This document shows positions 50,341 to 57,709 of a stretch of DNA of 64,000 nucleotides, piece after piece. Positions within the stretch are counted from its first letter, which is position 1; each line of letters opens with the position of its first letter. The DNA comes from Streptomyces mobaraensis (lineage in GTDB: Bacteria; Actinomycetota; Actinomycetes; Streptomycetales; Streptomycetaceae), in the NCBI RefSeq assembly GCF_020099395.1, contig NZ_CP083590.1, forward strand, positions 6,944,001 through 7,008,000. The letters are read 5' to 3'. The notes under the pieces were generated by a model. That model saw nothing but the letters and a program-made list of their open reading frames with translations. It made no database searches and was not told the origin of the DNA. Position numbers and translations under genes: made by a program.

Positions 50341-51054
50341 TCAGCCGCCCTGGCCCGCGCTCCCGATCGGGCCGACCTTCACCGCCGAGCCGCCGCCCTC
50401 AGTGACGGGCAGCGTGGCGCCGCCCGGCCAGCGGAGGGTGACCGTGTTCGTCTCGCCGGGCGGGGTCACCAGCAGGCCGGTGACGCGGACGCCGGAGCCG
50501 CCCGACTTGTTGACCGGGTAGGAGATGCCGAAGGCCACCGACTGCCCGTTCTTGAGGACGACCCGCGGGGCCTGCTCGCCCGTGCGCCGCGCGGACAGCG
50601 ACCCGGCGGTGGTCTTCAGGTCGACGCCCGCGTACCCGGTGACGGTGCAGTCGTGGCCGCCGCGGTTCTTGAACTCCACCGCGACGGTGCCGTCGGGGTC
50701 GCCGTCGATGGTGTGGTCCCGCGCCGTGATCGTCAGGTCGGCGGTGCGGCACTTGGCCGTCTTGCCGTTCTCGTGGGAGCCAGCCCCTGCGGCCGTGCCC
50801 TTCTCACCGGAGCCCTTCCCGGCGGAGCCGCCGGAGCCGCCGGAACCCTTGCCGGAGGAGTCCTTCCCGCCGCTCTGCTCCGAACCGCCCTGATCCGAGC
50901 CGCCCGAGCCCGTGCCGCCGCTCTTGGCGGACGACGCCGAGGAGGCGGACGACGGGTCGTTCTGGCCCTTGCCGTCGTCGTCGTTCTGACAGGCCGTCAG
51001 CGAGAGGCTCGCGGCGACGGCCAGGGCGGCGAAGGTGAGCTTGTGAACACGCAT
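50341..51054 (-). CDS. DUF4232 lipoprotein
   Basis: 237 residues. Lipobox SLTAC (Cys22), then a Ser/Gly/Lys linker to about residue 98 and the DUF4232 domain (CRTADLTITARDH, VEFKNRGGHDCTVTGYAGVDLK, VVLKNGQSVAFGISYPVN, LRWPGG) with a disulphide-capable Cys pair. Cell-surface; function unknown. ATG at 51054. Upstream is a repeated ACATGTCTGTTACA direct repeat and the MarR gene. Confidence 0.85.
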   Translation of the reverse strand: MRVHKLTFAALAVAASLSLTACQNDDDGKGQNDPSSASSASSAKSGGTGSGGSDQGGSEQSGGKDSSGKGSGGSGGSAGKGSGEKGTAAGAGSHENGKTAKCRTADLTITARDHTIDGDPDGTVAVEFKNRGGHDCTVTGYAGVDLKTTAGSLSARRTGEQAPRVVLKNGQSVAFGISYPVNKSGGSGVRVTGLLVTPPGETNTVTLRWPGGATLPVTEGGGSAVKVGPIGSAGQGG

Positions 51055-51184
51055 CGTTTCTGCCTCAATCGGTCGGGGATGCCGGGCGCTCGGGACGAGT
51101 CGGGACGAGCCGGTACGAGCGAGCGTTACTGATCACCAGGATGCGCCCGATCCGGCGAATCGTTCCGCCTGGCCGTTCCCTAGT

Positions 51185-51217
51185 ACATGTCTGTTACATG
51201 AGGACATGTCTGTTACA
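51185..51217 (-). promoter_or_regulatory. Direct repeats ACATGTCTGTTACA, candidate operator
   Basis: Perfect 14-nt repeats at 51185-51198 and 51204-51217, period 19, in otherwise GC-rich sequence; CATGAGGACATG adds dyad character. They lie 130 bp upstream of the DUF4232 lipoprotein start and just beyond the MarR gene's stop. Could be a binding site for MarR or a promoter element. Confidence 0.5.
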
Positions 51218-51251
51218 CGGACGCCCAGTTCCCCTGACGCCCCGACAGCCT

Positions 51252-51728
51252 CTAAGCGCCGTCCGTCAGTCGCTCCAGCAGGCCGATCGCCTCCGTCACG
51301 ACCGCCCGTTCCCTCTCGTCGAAGCGCTCTTCCAGGGCCCGCGCGATCCACCCCTCGCGCACCTCGCGTGCCTCGCCGAGCCGGCGCAGGCCCTCCGGGC
51401 TGAGGGAGATGACGATCTGGCGCCGGTCGCTGGGGTGCGGCGACCGCTCGATCAGGCCCGCCTCCTCCAGGCCCGCCAGCGTGGTGCCCATGGACTGCGG
51501 CCGGACGCCCTCGGCGCGGGCCAGCTCCACCGTGGTGGCCGGGCCCCGGCGGTCCAGCCGGCTGAGGACGGCGGACTGGGAGAGGGTCAGGTCCGTACGT
51601 TCCCCCGCCGCGCGCAGCCGGCGGGCCAACTGCCCGGTGAGGACGCGGATCCGGGACGCCGTCTCGCGCAGCTCGGAGAGCTCGGGAGCGGCGGCCGGAA
51701 CGGGGGACTGCTGGTCGTGGGCCTTCAC
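51252..51728 (-). CDS. MarR family regulator
   Basis: 158 residues. RIRVLTGQLARRLRAAGERTDLTLSQSAVLSRLDRRGPATTVELARAEGVRPQSMGTTLAGLEEAGLIERSPHPSDRRQIVISLSPEG is a MarR winged helix including the DxRQ wing. GTG start at 51728 where homology begins. Lies 59 bp downstream of an MFS gene in the same direction, so probably cotranscribed and regulating it. Confidence 0.9.
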   Translation of the reverse strand: MKAHDQQSPVPAAAPELSELRETASRIRVLTGQLARRLRAAGERTDLTLSQSAVLSRLDRRGPATTVELARAEGVRPQSMGTTLAGLEEAGLIERSPHPSDRRQIVISLSPEGLRRLGEAREVREGWIARALEERFDERERAVVTEAIGLLERLTDGA

Positions 51729-51787
51729 CGGGCCAGCGTACCCGGAGCACCCGGAGTGCCGGTCCGGGTCCGCCGGGCCCCGGCCGG

Positions 51788-53245
51788 TCAGCGTCCCCGC
51801 CCGCGCAGGGCCCGGTCCAACAGCGTGGCCGGCAGCAGCAGCGCCCCGAGGACGGTGAGGACGACGGCCGCCGTGCGCAGACCGCCGGTCGTCGCGCGGT
51901 CGCCGTAGACCAGGCCGATCACGCTGGTGGACGCGACCGCGCCGACGTACTGGGCGGTGCGGAACAGCCCGGCGGCCGTGCCCGTCCCCCCGGCCGGGGC
52001 CTGCGCGTACAGCGCGGTCTGGTTCCCCACCGCGTTCAGCCCGTTGGGCAGCCCGAACACGACACCGACCAGCACCAGCACGACCATTGGCGTCCCCGGC
52101 CCGGTGAACGCCAGCGCCGCCGAGGCCGCCACCATCGCGACCGTGCCGACCAGCAGTGGCCCGCGCACGGTCGCCCGGCGCGCGCCCGCCCACGAGCACA
52201 GCGCCGCCACCGCGCACATGGGCAGCATGATCACCCCGGTGAGGGCGGCGGAGTACCCGCGCACCTCCTCCAGCCACTGCGTATAGCCGTACAGCACGCA
52301 GTAGACGACGAGGAACGACGCCCCGTAGCGGACGTAGGTGCGGACCAGCGGCCGGTTCGCCGCCAGCATGCGCAGGTCCAGGAACGGGTGCCGGGCCGCC
52401 CGGAGTTCCCAGGCCGCCAGCGCGCCCGCGACGAGGCCGCCGGCGGCGAGCAGCGGCCACCGAGGGCGGGTGAGGTCGGTGAGGAAGAACATCAGCGGCA
52501 GCAGGGTGCCGGCGAACAGCAGGACGCCCGCCGGGTCCAGTTCCGACCACGCGCCGCGCGCCCCTCCCGCGCGCGGCCGGGGCTCGTCCCGCGGCAGCCA
52601 GGCCAGGGCGAGGACCAGGCCGGCCAGCGCGAGCGGGATGTTCACCGCGAAGACCGCCCGCCAGCCGGCCAGCCCGGTGAGCAGCCCGCCCAGCGCCGGG
52701 CCGAGCGCCGCGCTGGCGAGGGCGGCGATGGTCAGCGCGCCGAGGGCGCCGGAGGGCGGCCCGCCGGGCGCCCGCGCCGACCGTTGCCGGATCATCGCCA
52801 TGGCCGCCGGGTACGCCGCCGACGTGCCCACGCCGGTCAGCACCCGGACGGCGACCAGCTCCCCCAGGGAGCCCGCCACCAGCCCGGCCGCCCCCGACAG
52901 CCCGACGAGTACCAGCCCCGCCAGATAGACCCGCCGCGCGCCGAGGTGGTCGGCGACCCGGCCCATCACCGGCTGGGCGACCGCGCTCGCCAGGTAGAGC
53001 CCCGCGACCAGCCACACCGTGGCGGCCGGGCCGGCTCCGAAGCTCCGGCCGATGGGGACGAGCGCCGTCGAGATCATGCTGGAGTTGACCGGGTTGAGCA
53101 TTGAGCCGACCGCCACCGCCGCGACGAACCGGCCGCCGAGCGCCGGGGGCGCGGCCTCGGTGCCGTCGCCCTGTTCCGGTGGCCGGCCGGACCTCCCGGT
53201 GTCCCCGCCGGATGTGCGCATGGCGGACCGCACGGCGAATCGCAT
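51788..53245 (-). CDS. MFS transporter (DHA2-like, 14 spans)
   Basis: 485 residues. SMLNPVNSSMISTALVPIGRSF in span 1, GRVADHLGARRVYLAGL (motif A), and GALTIAALASAALGPALGGLL (motif C) mark a drug/H+ antiporter with about 14 spans. The N-terminal 30 residues are polar. GGGAGGG before ATG 53245. Transcribed into the MarR gene. Substrate unknown, although the pair has the usual form of an inducible efflux system. Confidence 0.9.
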   Translation of the reverse strand: MRFAVRSAMRTSGGDTGRSGRPPEQGDGTEAAPPALGGRFVAAVAVGSMLNPVNSSMISTALVPIGRSFGAGPAATVWLVAGLYLASAVAQPVMGRVADHLGARRVYLAGLVLVGLSGAAGLVAGSLGELVAVRVLTGVGTSAAYPAAMAMIRQRSARAPGGPPSGALGALTIAALASAALGPALGGLLTGLAGWRAVFAVNIPLALAGLVLALAWLPRDEPRPRAGGARGAWSELDPAGVLLFAGTLLPLMFFLTDLTRPRWPLLAAGGLVAGALAAWELRAARHPFLDLRMLAANRPLVRTYVRYGASFLVVYCVLYGYTQWLEEVRGYSAALTGVIMLPMCAVAALCSWAGARRATVRGPLLVGTVAMVAASAALAFTGPGTPMVVLVLVGVVFGLPNGLNAVGNQTALYAQAPAGGTGTAAGLFRTAQYVGAVASTSVIGLVYGDRATTGGLRTAAVVLTVLGALLLPATLLDRALRGRGR

Positions 53246-53350
53246 GGCGAACCCTCCCTCGATCCCGGCGCGCGGTGGCGCGCACCGAAGAGAAAGGAAG
53301 GCTAGCTGTCGATCAGAGAAACTGGCAAGGTTGACTTACTTGTTTGGGGG

Positions 53351-54457
53351 TCACTCCCGCCGGACGGCCAACAACGCCGCGTCGTCCGCCAGTTCCCCGC
53401 CCGCGTACGCCAGCAGATCCGCCACCAGGCGGTCCGTCAGCACGCCCGGCGCGCCCTCGGGCAACGCGGCCAGTCTGCGCTCCAGCGGATAGAATCGGCC
53501 CGCCGCGTCCCGCGCCTCCGTCACACCGTCCGTGTACAGCAGCAACAGGTCGCCCTTGCCGAAGGCGAAGGCGGCCGAGCGGTACGAGCCCTCCGCCAGC
53601 TCGCGCAGGGCCAGCGGCGGATCGGCGTCCCCCGCCTCCCCGGCGTCCCCCGTCCCCACCGCGCTCACCCGCCCGTCCCGGCGCACCAGCGGCGGGAGAT
53701 GGCCGCAGTTCACCAGCTCCACCGTCTCCCCGGAGCGCGGCACGGTCAGCAGCGCGGCGGTCACGAACTCCTCGCCCACCCCGCGCCGCCGCACCGCCGC
53801 GTCCAGCCGCCGGGCCACCGTGCCCAGCTCCGGCTCCACCTGCGCGGCCTCCCGGAACGTCCCCAGCACGTCCGCCGCCGTCTCGACCGCGCCCAGCCCC
53901 TTGCCCCGGACGTCCCCGATGAGCAGCCGCACGCCGAACGGCGTCGTCAGCACCTCGTACAGATCGCCGCCCACCTGCGCGTCCGCCGCGGCCGCCAGGT
54001 AACGCACCGCGACACGCAGCCCGTCCACCCGGTCCGGCACCGGACGCAACAGCGCCTGCTGCGCCGCCGAGGCGACCGAGCGCGACCGCAGCAACTCCCG
54101 TTCCCGCGTGGCCACCAGCACCACGTTCGCCGCGCTGATACAGGTGAGGGCGAGCACCGTGAACGCCGCCGTGAGGTGCACGGTGATGGGCACTTCGGGG
54201 TCCGCGAGCGTCAGCGGGGCCACCAGCAGCAGCGCCACCGCCCCGGTCAGCAACGGGACCCGGGCGCGCCGCGTGCCGATGCTCGCCAGCACGGGGGCCG
54301 TGCCCAGCACGGGCGAGAACGTCAGCCGGGGGTCCGAGGCGAGGTCGACGCCCACCGCCGCGGCCAGCAGGACGTACGCGGCGACGACGAGCAGGCGCGC
54401 CGGCCGCGGAAGGGCCGGGGCCGGGTACGGGCCGACGGGACCGGGGGCTCGCTTCAT
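53351..54457 (-). CDS. Membrane PP2C/SpoIIE-type phosphatase
   Basis: 368 residues. Four or so N-terminal spans (about 20-125) and a C-terminal SpoIIE/PP2C domain: GLRVAVRYLAAAADAQVGGDLYEVL, LLIGDVRGKGLGAVETAADVLG, VELVNCGHLPPLVRR, DLLLLYTDGVTEARDAAGRFYPL, and ADDAALLAV. Metal-binding Asp residues (VGGD, GDVRGKG, YTDG, ADDA) are intact. Such enzymes dephosphorylate anti-sigma factor antagonists. No anti-sigma partner nearby. ATG at 54457 has GGTGG upstream. Confidence 0.9.
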   Translation of the reverse strand: MKRAPGPVGPYPAPALPRPARLLVVAAYVLLAAAVGVDLASDPRLTFSPVLGTAPVLASIGTRRARVPLLTGAVALLLVAPLTLADPEVPITVHLTAAFTVLALTCISAANVVLVATRERELLRSRSVASAAQQALLRPVPDRVDGLRVAVRYLAAAADAQVGGDLYEVLTTPFGVRLLIGDVRGKGLGAVETAADVLGTFREAAQVEPELGTVARRLDAAVRRRGVGEEFVTAALLTVPRSGETVELVNCGHLPPLVRRDGRVSAVGTGDAGEAGDADPPLALRELAEGSYRSAAFAFGKGDLLLLYTDGVTEARDAAGRFYPLERRLAALPEGAPGVLTDRLVADLLAYAGGELADDAALLAVRRE

Positions 54458-54639
54458 GGCTGTTTCCACCCTAGGTGCCGCCGGTCCGCCCGCAACCCGG
54501 GCGCCCGGGCCCTGGCGGGGCGGCCGCCTCCGGTACGCCGAACGGGCTCTGGCGCCCATGGGTGTCGAACCCCCACCATACGGAGTCAGTCCGGCGATAC
54601 CGTCACGACCTCCATATCCCGTATAAGGGAGGAACGTCG

Positions 54640-55134
54640 ATGAACCTCGGGAAAGACATCAAGGCGGCCGTCCTCGCCGCCGTCCTCGCGTGCGCCGCGG
54701 CCGGCTGGGCGGCACCGCCCTCCTCGGCGACGCCCCCGCCCGCCGCCTCTGCCTCTGCCCCTGCCTCCGCCTTCGCCGCGCCGCCCGCGCGGGCCCTGTC
54801 CGCCGCCGGCTGTCAGGGTCCCTCCTGTTCCGGTCAGGACCCGTACGGCACGCAGTGCGCTTCGGGTGACGTGCTGACCCTCGAACACCAGGAGCTCCAG
54901 GGCCGTACCGTCAACCTCCGCTGGAGCCGGGCGTGCGAGGCGGCCTGGGCCGAACTCACGGGCGCGAGCCCCGGGGACGACGCCCTCGTCCAGAACGGCA
55001 CCGGCGAGACGCAGCACCGCGCCGTCGCCTCCGGGACCACCACCTACTCGCCCATGGTGAACGACCGGAACCTCACCGTCCGAGCCTGTGTGACGCTGCG
55101 GAGCGGAAGCCAGAAGTGCACCTTGTACCACTGA
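54640..55134 (+). CDS. Secreted DUF2690 protein
   Basis: 164 residues. Signal peptide (AAVLAAVLACAAAGWAAPPSSA), an Ala/Pro linker, and the DUF2690 domain of about 95 residues: CQGPSCSGQDPYGTQCASG, TLEHQELQGRTVNLRWSRACEAAWAELTGAS, and YSPMVNDRNLTVRACVTLRSGSQKC. Four to six Cys suggest disulphides. Role unknown. ATG at 54640 follows AAGGGAGGAA; TATAAG lies just upstream. Confidence 0.85.
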   Translation: MNLGKDIKAAVLAAVLACAAAGWAAPPSSATPPPAASASAPASAFAAPPARALSAAGCQGPSCSGQDPYGTQCASGDVLTLEHQELQGRTVNLRWSRACEAAWAELTGASPGDDALVQNGTGETQHRAVASGTTTYSPMVNDRNLTVRACVTLRSGSQKCTLYH

Positions 55135-55921
55135 CCGGCTGACCGACGGAAGTCGACCGGCTGACCGGCTGACCGACCGGGCCTCCCGGCCGGGCGGTCA
55201 CCGTGCCGGTGCGCCCACCAGCGCGGAGGAGACCGTCCGCGCGGCGTCCCGCAGCGCTTCTTCGCAGCGCCGCGCCCCCCGCTCCCTCCGGGTCCAGCAG
55301 CCGCCGCGGCCCGGTCAGGCACAGCGCCGCCGCGTGCCGGACGCCGTCGGGGCAGGGGACGGACGTGGCCAGCCGGGCCTCTTCCGGGCCGGTCCCCTCC
55401 TCGTAGGCGCAGCGGTCGTCGCACGGGCCGGCCAGCACCCGGGCCGGGGCGCTCGTGGGCGGCAGGACGTCTCCGGTCGCCAGCCGCTGCGGCCGGTTGT
55501 CCGGCCGGAAGACGTGGTGGATGACCTGTGCGCCCTCGGAGTGCGCGACGGCGAGCAGGACGCTCATGCCGGTGCGGGCGGCGAGACCGTCGGCCCAGAT
55601 CATGGCCGCGGCACGGACGTCGTTGCAGTCCGGCCGGGTCGCGGTCGCCGGGCCGGCGAACCGGCGGAACGGTTCGCCGGGCCGGCAGGTGCCCGAGCCG
55701 GCGTCGTACTCGACCAGCCCCTCCGCGCGCAGTCCGCTGATCACGTCGACGACGGTGTGGTCCGGCAGACCGAGGGAGGCGGTGAGCCGGCGGAAGGAGA
55801 CCCCTCGTTCCGGCTCGCGGGCCAGGAGCTCGAGCACGGCGGCGGTGGTGCCGACGGGGGCTCGGTGCCGGGCCGTATGAGGGTTCTGGGTCTTACCAGG
55901 CGTATGGGGCGTAGGCGGCAT
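55073..55921 (-). CDS. IclR family regulator, C-terminal frameshift likely
   Basis: Read in one frame it has 282 residues: HTH (TTAAVLELLAREPERGVSFRRLTASLGLPDHTVVDVISGLRAEGLV) and an IclR ligand-binding domain (GMSVLLAVAHSEGAQVIHHVF, APARVLAGPCDD, GVRHAAALCLTGPRRLLDPEGA). After DPEGA the frame turns into low-complexity sequence and overlaps the DUF2690 gene by 62 nt. Dropping one C from the C6 run at 55275-55280 restores CEEALRDAARTVSSALV and a stop at 55198-55200, a normal IclR end. Likely an indel or sequencing error. ATG at 55921; a GGGGGAAC...GTCCCCC motif lies upstream. Confidence 0.75.
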   Translation of the reverse strand: MPPTPHTPGKTQNPHTARHRAPVGTTAAVLELLAREPERGVSFRRLTASLGLPDHTVVDVISGLRAEGLVEYDAGSGTCRPGEPFRRFAGPATATRPDCNDVRAAAMIWADGLAARTGMSVLLAVAHSEGAQVIHHVFRPDNRPQRLATGDVLPPTSAPARVLAGPCDDRCAYEEGTGPEEARLATSVPCPDGVRHAAALCLTGPRRLLDPEGAGGAALRRSAAGRRADGLLRAGGRTGTVTARPGGPVGQPVSRSTSVGQPVSGTRCTSGFRSAASHRLGR

Positions 55922-56092
55922 CGGAATTCTCCGTTCCGTGCGAGAGGTCGCGGGATCGGCTCCGGTGGGACGGTCGGGGAGGCGCCCGGCGCGGCGTCCG
56001 CGCCGCCGGGGGCCGGGGCCGTCGCGCCACCGGGACCGTCCAGGCTAGGCGGGGGCCGGCCGCGGGCCGGTCCGCCGGGCGGGGGACGGGCA

Positions 56093-56112
56093 GGGGGAAC
56101 CCGCCGTCCCCC
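56093..56112 (-). promoter_or_regulatory. 20-bp palindromic motif B upstream of the IclR gene
   Basis: GGGGGAACCCGCCGTCCCCC, 18 of 20 identical to motif A. It is exactly 45 bp above the hexamer TAGCCT (minus strand, 56042-56047). The hexamer is 120 nt before the IclR start, which would give a long leader. Confidence 0.6.
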
Positions 56113-56135
56113 GCCCGGCGGACCGGGGGAGCCGC

Positions 56136-56621
56136 TCAGCGCGCGCGGCGCTCCTTCTCCGGGGCGAACGGGATCCCCGTCCGCAGCCCCCGGCAGCCCA
56201 GCACCAGCGACTCCCCGAGGAAGCTCACCCCCACCGTCAGCTGGGCCGGCCGCGCCTCCGGGTGCATGCCGGCCCGCGCGGCCAGGAAGCCGTAGGCCGC
56301 CATGACGGCCAGGGAGCCGGCCAGCACGAGGAAGGTGCGGCCGGTGTAGCGCTGCCAGAGCACCCCGTCCCGTTCGAAGATCCGCACGGTGGACGCGCGC
56401 AGCGCGCCGAGCCCGGCGCCGAGCAGGGCGCCCGGCACCACCCAGGCGTAGTCGGCCGCGGTCACCGTGTCCGCCTTGACCAGCGTGACGACGCCGATCG
56501 TCAGCAGGATCACCGGCGGGGCCGCCAGGTCCCGCGCGTTGAGCGGTTCTCCCCTCAGCCGCCGGACGACGACGATCACGACCACGACGGCGATGAGGGC
56601 GACGAGCGGCCAGCCGTGCAC
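56136..56621 (-). CDS. DUF1453 (CcdC-like) membrane protein
   Basis: 161 residues. Four hydrophobic segments (LVALIAVVVVIVVV, PPVILLTIGVVTLV, AWVVPGALLGAGLGAL, FLVLAGSLAVMAAYGFLAA). RGEPLNARDL and IFERDGVLWQRYTGRTF are the family's cytosolic loops. Such proteins are mostly of unknown function. AGGAGG before ATG 56621. An A8 tract and TAGC...GCTA repeats just upstream mark its control region. Confidence 0.83.
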   Translation of the reverse strand: MHGWPLVALIAVVVVIVVVRRLRGEPLNARDLAAPPVILLTIGVVTLVKADTVTAADYAWVVPGALLGAGLGALRASTVRIFERDGVLWQRYTGRTFLVLAGSLAVMAAYGFLAARAGMHPEARPAQLTVGVSFLGESLVLGCRGLRTGIPFAPEKERRAR

Positions 56622-56634
56622 AGGACCTCCTATT

Positions 56635-56675
56635 TAGCGCAGTGATGCCAAAAAAAATGTAGCGCGACTGTGCTA
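56635..56675 (-). promoter_or_regulatory. TAGC/GCTA operator candidate with A8 tract
   Basis: TAGCGCAGT (56635-56643), an A8 run, and TAGCGCGACTGTGCTA (56660-56675). Inverted halves TAGCGCAGT / ACTGTGCTA match 8 of 9. Positioned directly over the likely -10/-35 region of the DUF1453 gene (TACATT on the minus strand); resembles GntR YtrA-type sites. No GntR gene of that type is nearby. Confidence 0.6.
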
Positions 56676-56781
56676 CCAAAACAACCGACCCCCGCGCGGC
56701 GCCCCGCCGGTCACGCCGTGTATGCATGGACGCACTCTCAGGCGAAGCCCCTCGCACGCCCGGACGGAAGGAAGAGCCGCG

Positions 56782-57057
56782 ATGACGGTCGGCGACATCC
56801 GTGACGACAGACGCACCGAGGCGACGTGGTCCGTCCCCCTGCTCGTCCTCGCACCCGCCCTGCTCATCCGGATCATGTCCGACCGCTCGGCACCCTGGCT
56901 CGCCGCGGCCTGGACGGTCTGGGGGCTGGCCGCCGCGCTGACGGTGGCGGGCTGGGTGAGCGTGGTCCGCGGCGGCATACGGCGGGCCTCGGACTGGGTG
57001 ACGTGTCTGCTGTTGCACGTGGTTCTGGCGGTGCAGGCCGTGTCGTTGTCCCTCTGA
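56782..57057 (+). CDS. Small membrane protein
   Basis: 91 residues. Three hydrophobic segments (WSVPLLVLAPALLIRIM, WLAAAWTVWGLAAALTVAGWVSVV, VTCLLLHVVLAVQAVSLSL) with a charged start MTVGDIRDDRRTE. No family recognised. GGAAGGAAG precedes ATG 56782. Divergent from the DUF1453 gene; both are membrane proteins and might be related in function. Confidence 0.7.
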   Translation: MTVGDIRDDRRTEATWSVPLLVLAPALLIRIMSDRSAPWLAAAWTVWGLAAALTVAGWVSVVRGGIRRASDWVTCLLLHVVLAVQAVSLSL

Positions 57058-57113
57058 CGCGCCCTTCCGGTCCGGCCGTTCGTCCCGCGGGCCGCTGGCA
57101 TAGAGTCGGGGAC

Positions 57114-57494
57114 ATGGTTGCAGGAGACGAGGGCCCCGTACGCGTCGACAGCTGGATCTGGTCGGTACGGCTCACCAAGACCCGCTCGCTGGCCGCCACG
57201 GCCTGCCGGGCCGGACACGTCAAGATCAACGGGGAGCGCGCCAAGCCCGCCCAGCCGCTGAAGACCGGTGACGAGGTACGGCTCTTCCACGCCGGACGGG
57301 AGCGGATCGTCGTCGTCTCCCGGCTGGTGCGCAAGCGGGTCGGTGCCCCGGCGGCCGCCGAGTGCTACATCGACAACAGCCCGCCGGCGCCGCCACGCGA
57401 GGTGATCGCCGCAATGGGCGTGCGGGACCGCGGCGCGGGGCGGCCGACGAAGCGGGAGCGTCGCGAGATGGAGCAGCTGCGGGGCCGGCCTTAG
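57114..57494 (+). CDS. S4 domain RNA-binding protein (Hsp15/RqcP-like)
   Basis: 126 residues. VRVDSWIWSVRLTKTRSLAATACRAGHVKINGERAKPAQPLKTGDEVRLF is an S4 domain with the K/R-rich face. The C-terminal RPTKRERREMEQLRGR helix is common in Hsp15-type proteins that bind stalled 50S subunits. TAGAGT lies 7 nt before the ATG at 57114, so a leaderless or very short-leader message is possible. Ends 5 nt before the dispersed element copy 3. Confidence 0.9.
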   Translation: MVAGDEGPVRVDSWIWSVRLTKTRSLAATACRAGHVKINGERAKPAQPLKTGDEVRLFHAGRERIVVVSRLVRKRVGAPAAAECYIDNSPPAPPREVIAAMGVRDRGAGRPTKRERREMEQLRGRP

Positions 57495-57498
57495 GGGC

Positions 57499-57690
57499 GC
57501 CCCGGTCCCTCCCCCAAAGGGGGCACCCCCATTCACCGTTTCTTGCGGGGGCGAGCCCCCGCACGCCCGAAACCGCGCTCCGCGCGGTTGTCCTCAAACG
57601 CCGGACGGGCTGAAAGTGCCACCTCAGGCACCACCCAGCCCGTCCGGCAGGAAACGGTGAATGGGGGTGCCCCCTCTGAGGGACCGGGGC
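57499..57690. repeat. Dispersed inverted-repeat element, copy 3 (192 bp)
   Basis: GCCCCGGTCCCT at 57499-57510 pairs with its complement at 57679-57690; the next about 35 bp inward also pair imperfectly (CACCCCCATTCACCGTTTC and its complement). Inside are the TCAAACGCCGGACGGGC arm and a truncated partner (CAGCCCGTCCGGC). Lies between convergent genes (S4 protein and MFS), where it can act as terminator. Confidence 0.75.
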
Positions 57691-57709
57691 ACCCGCCCGC
57701 CGCAGGCGA

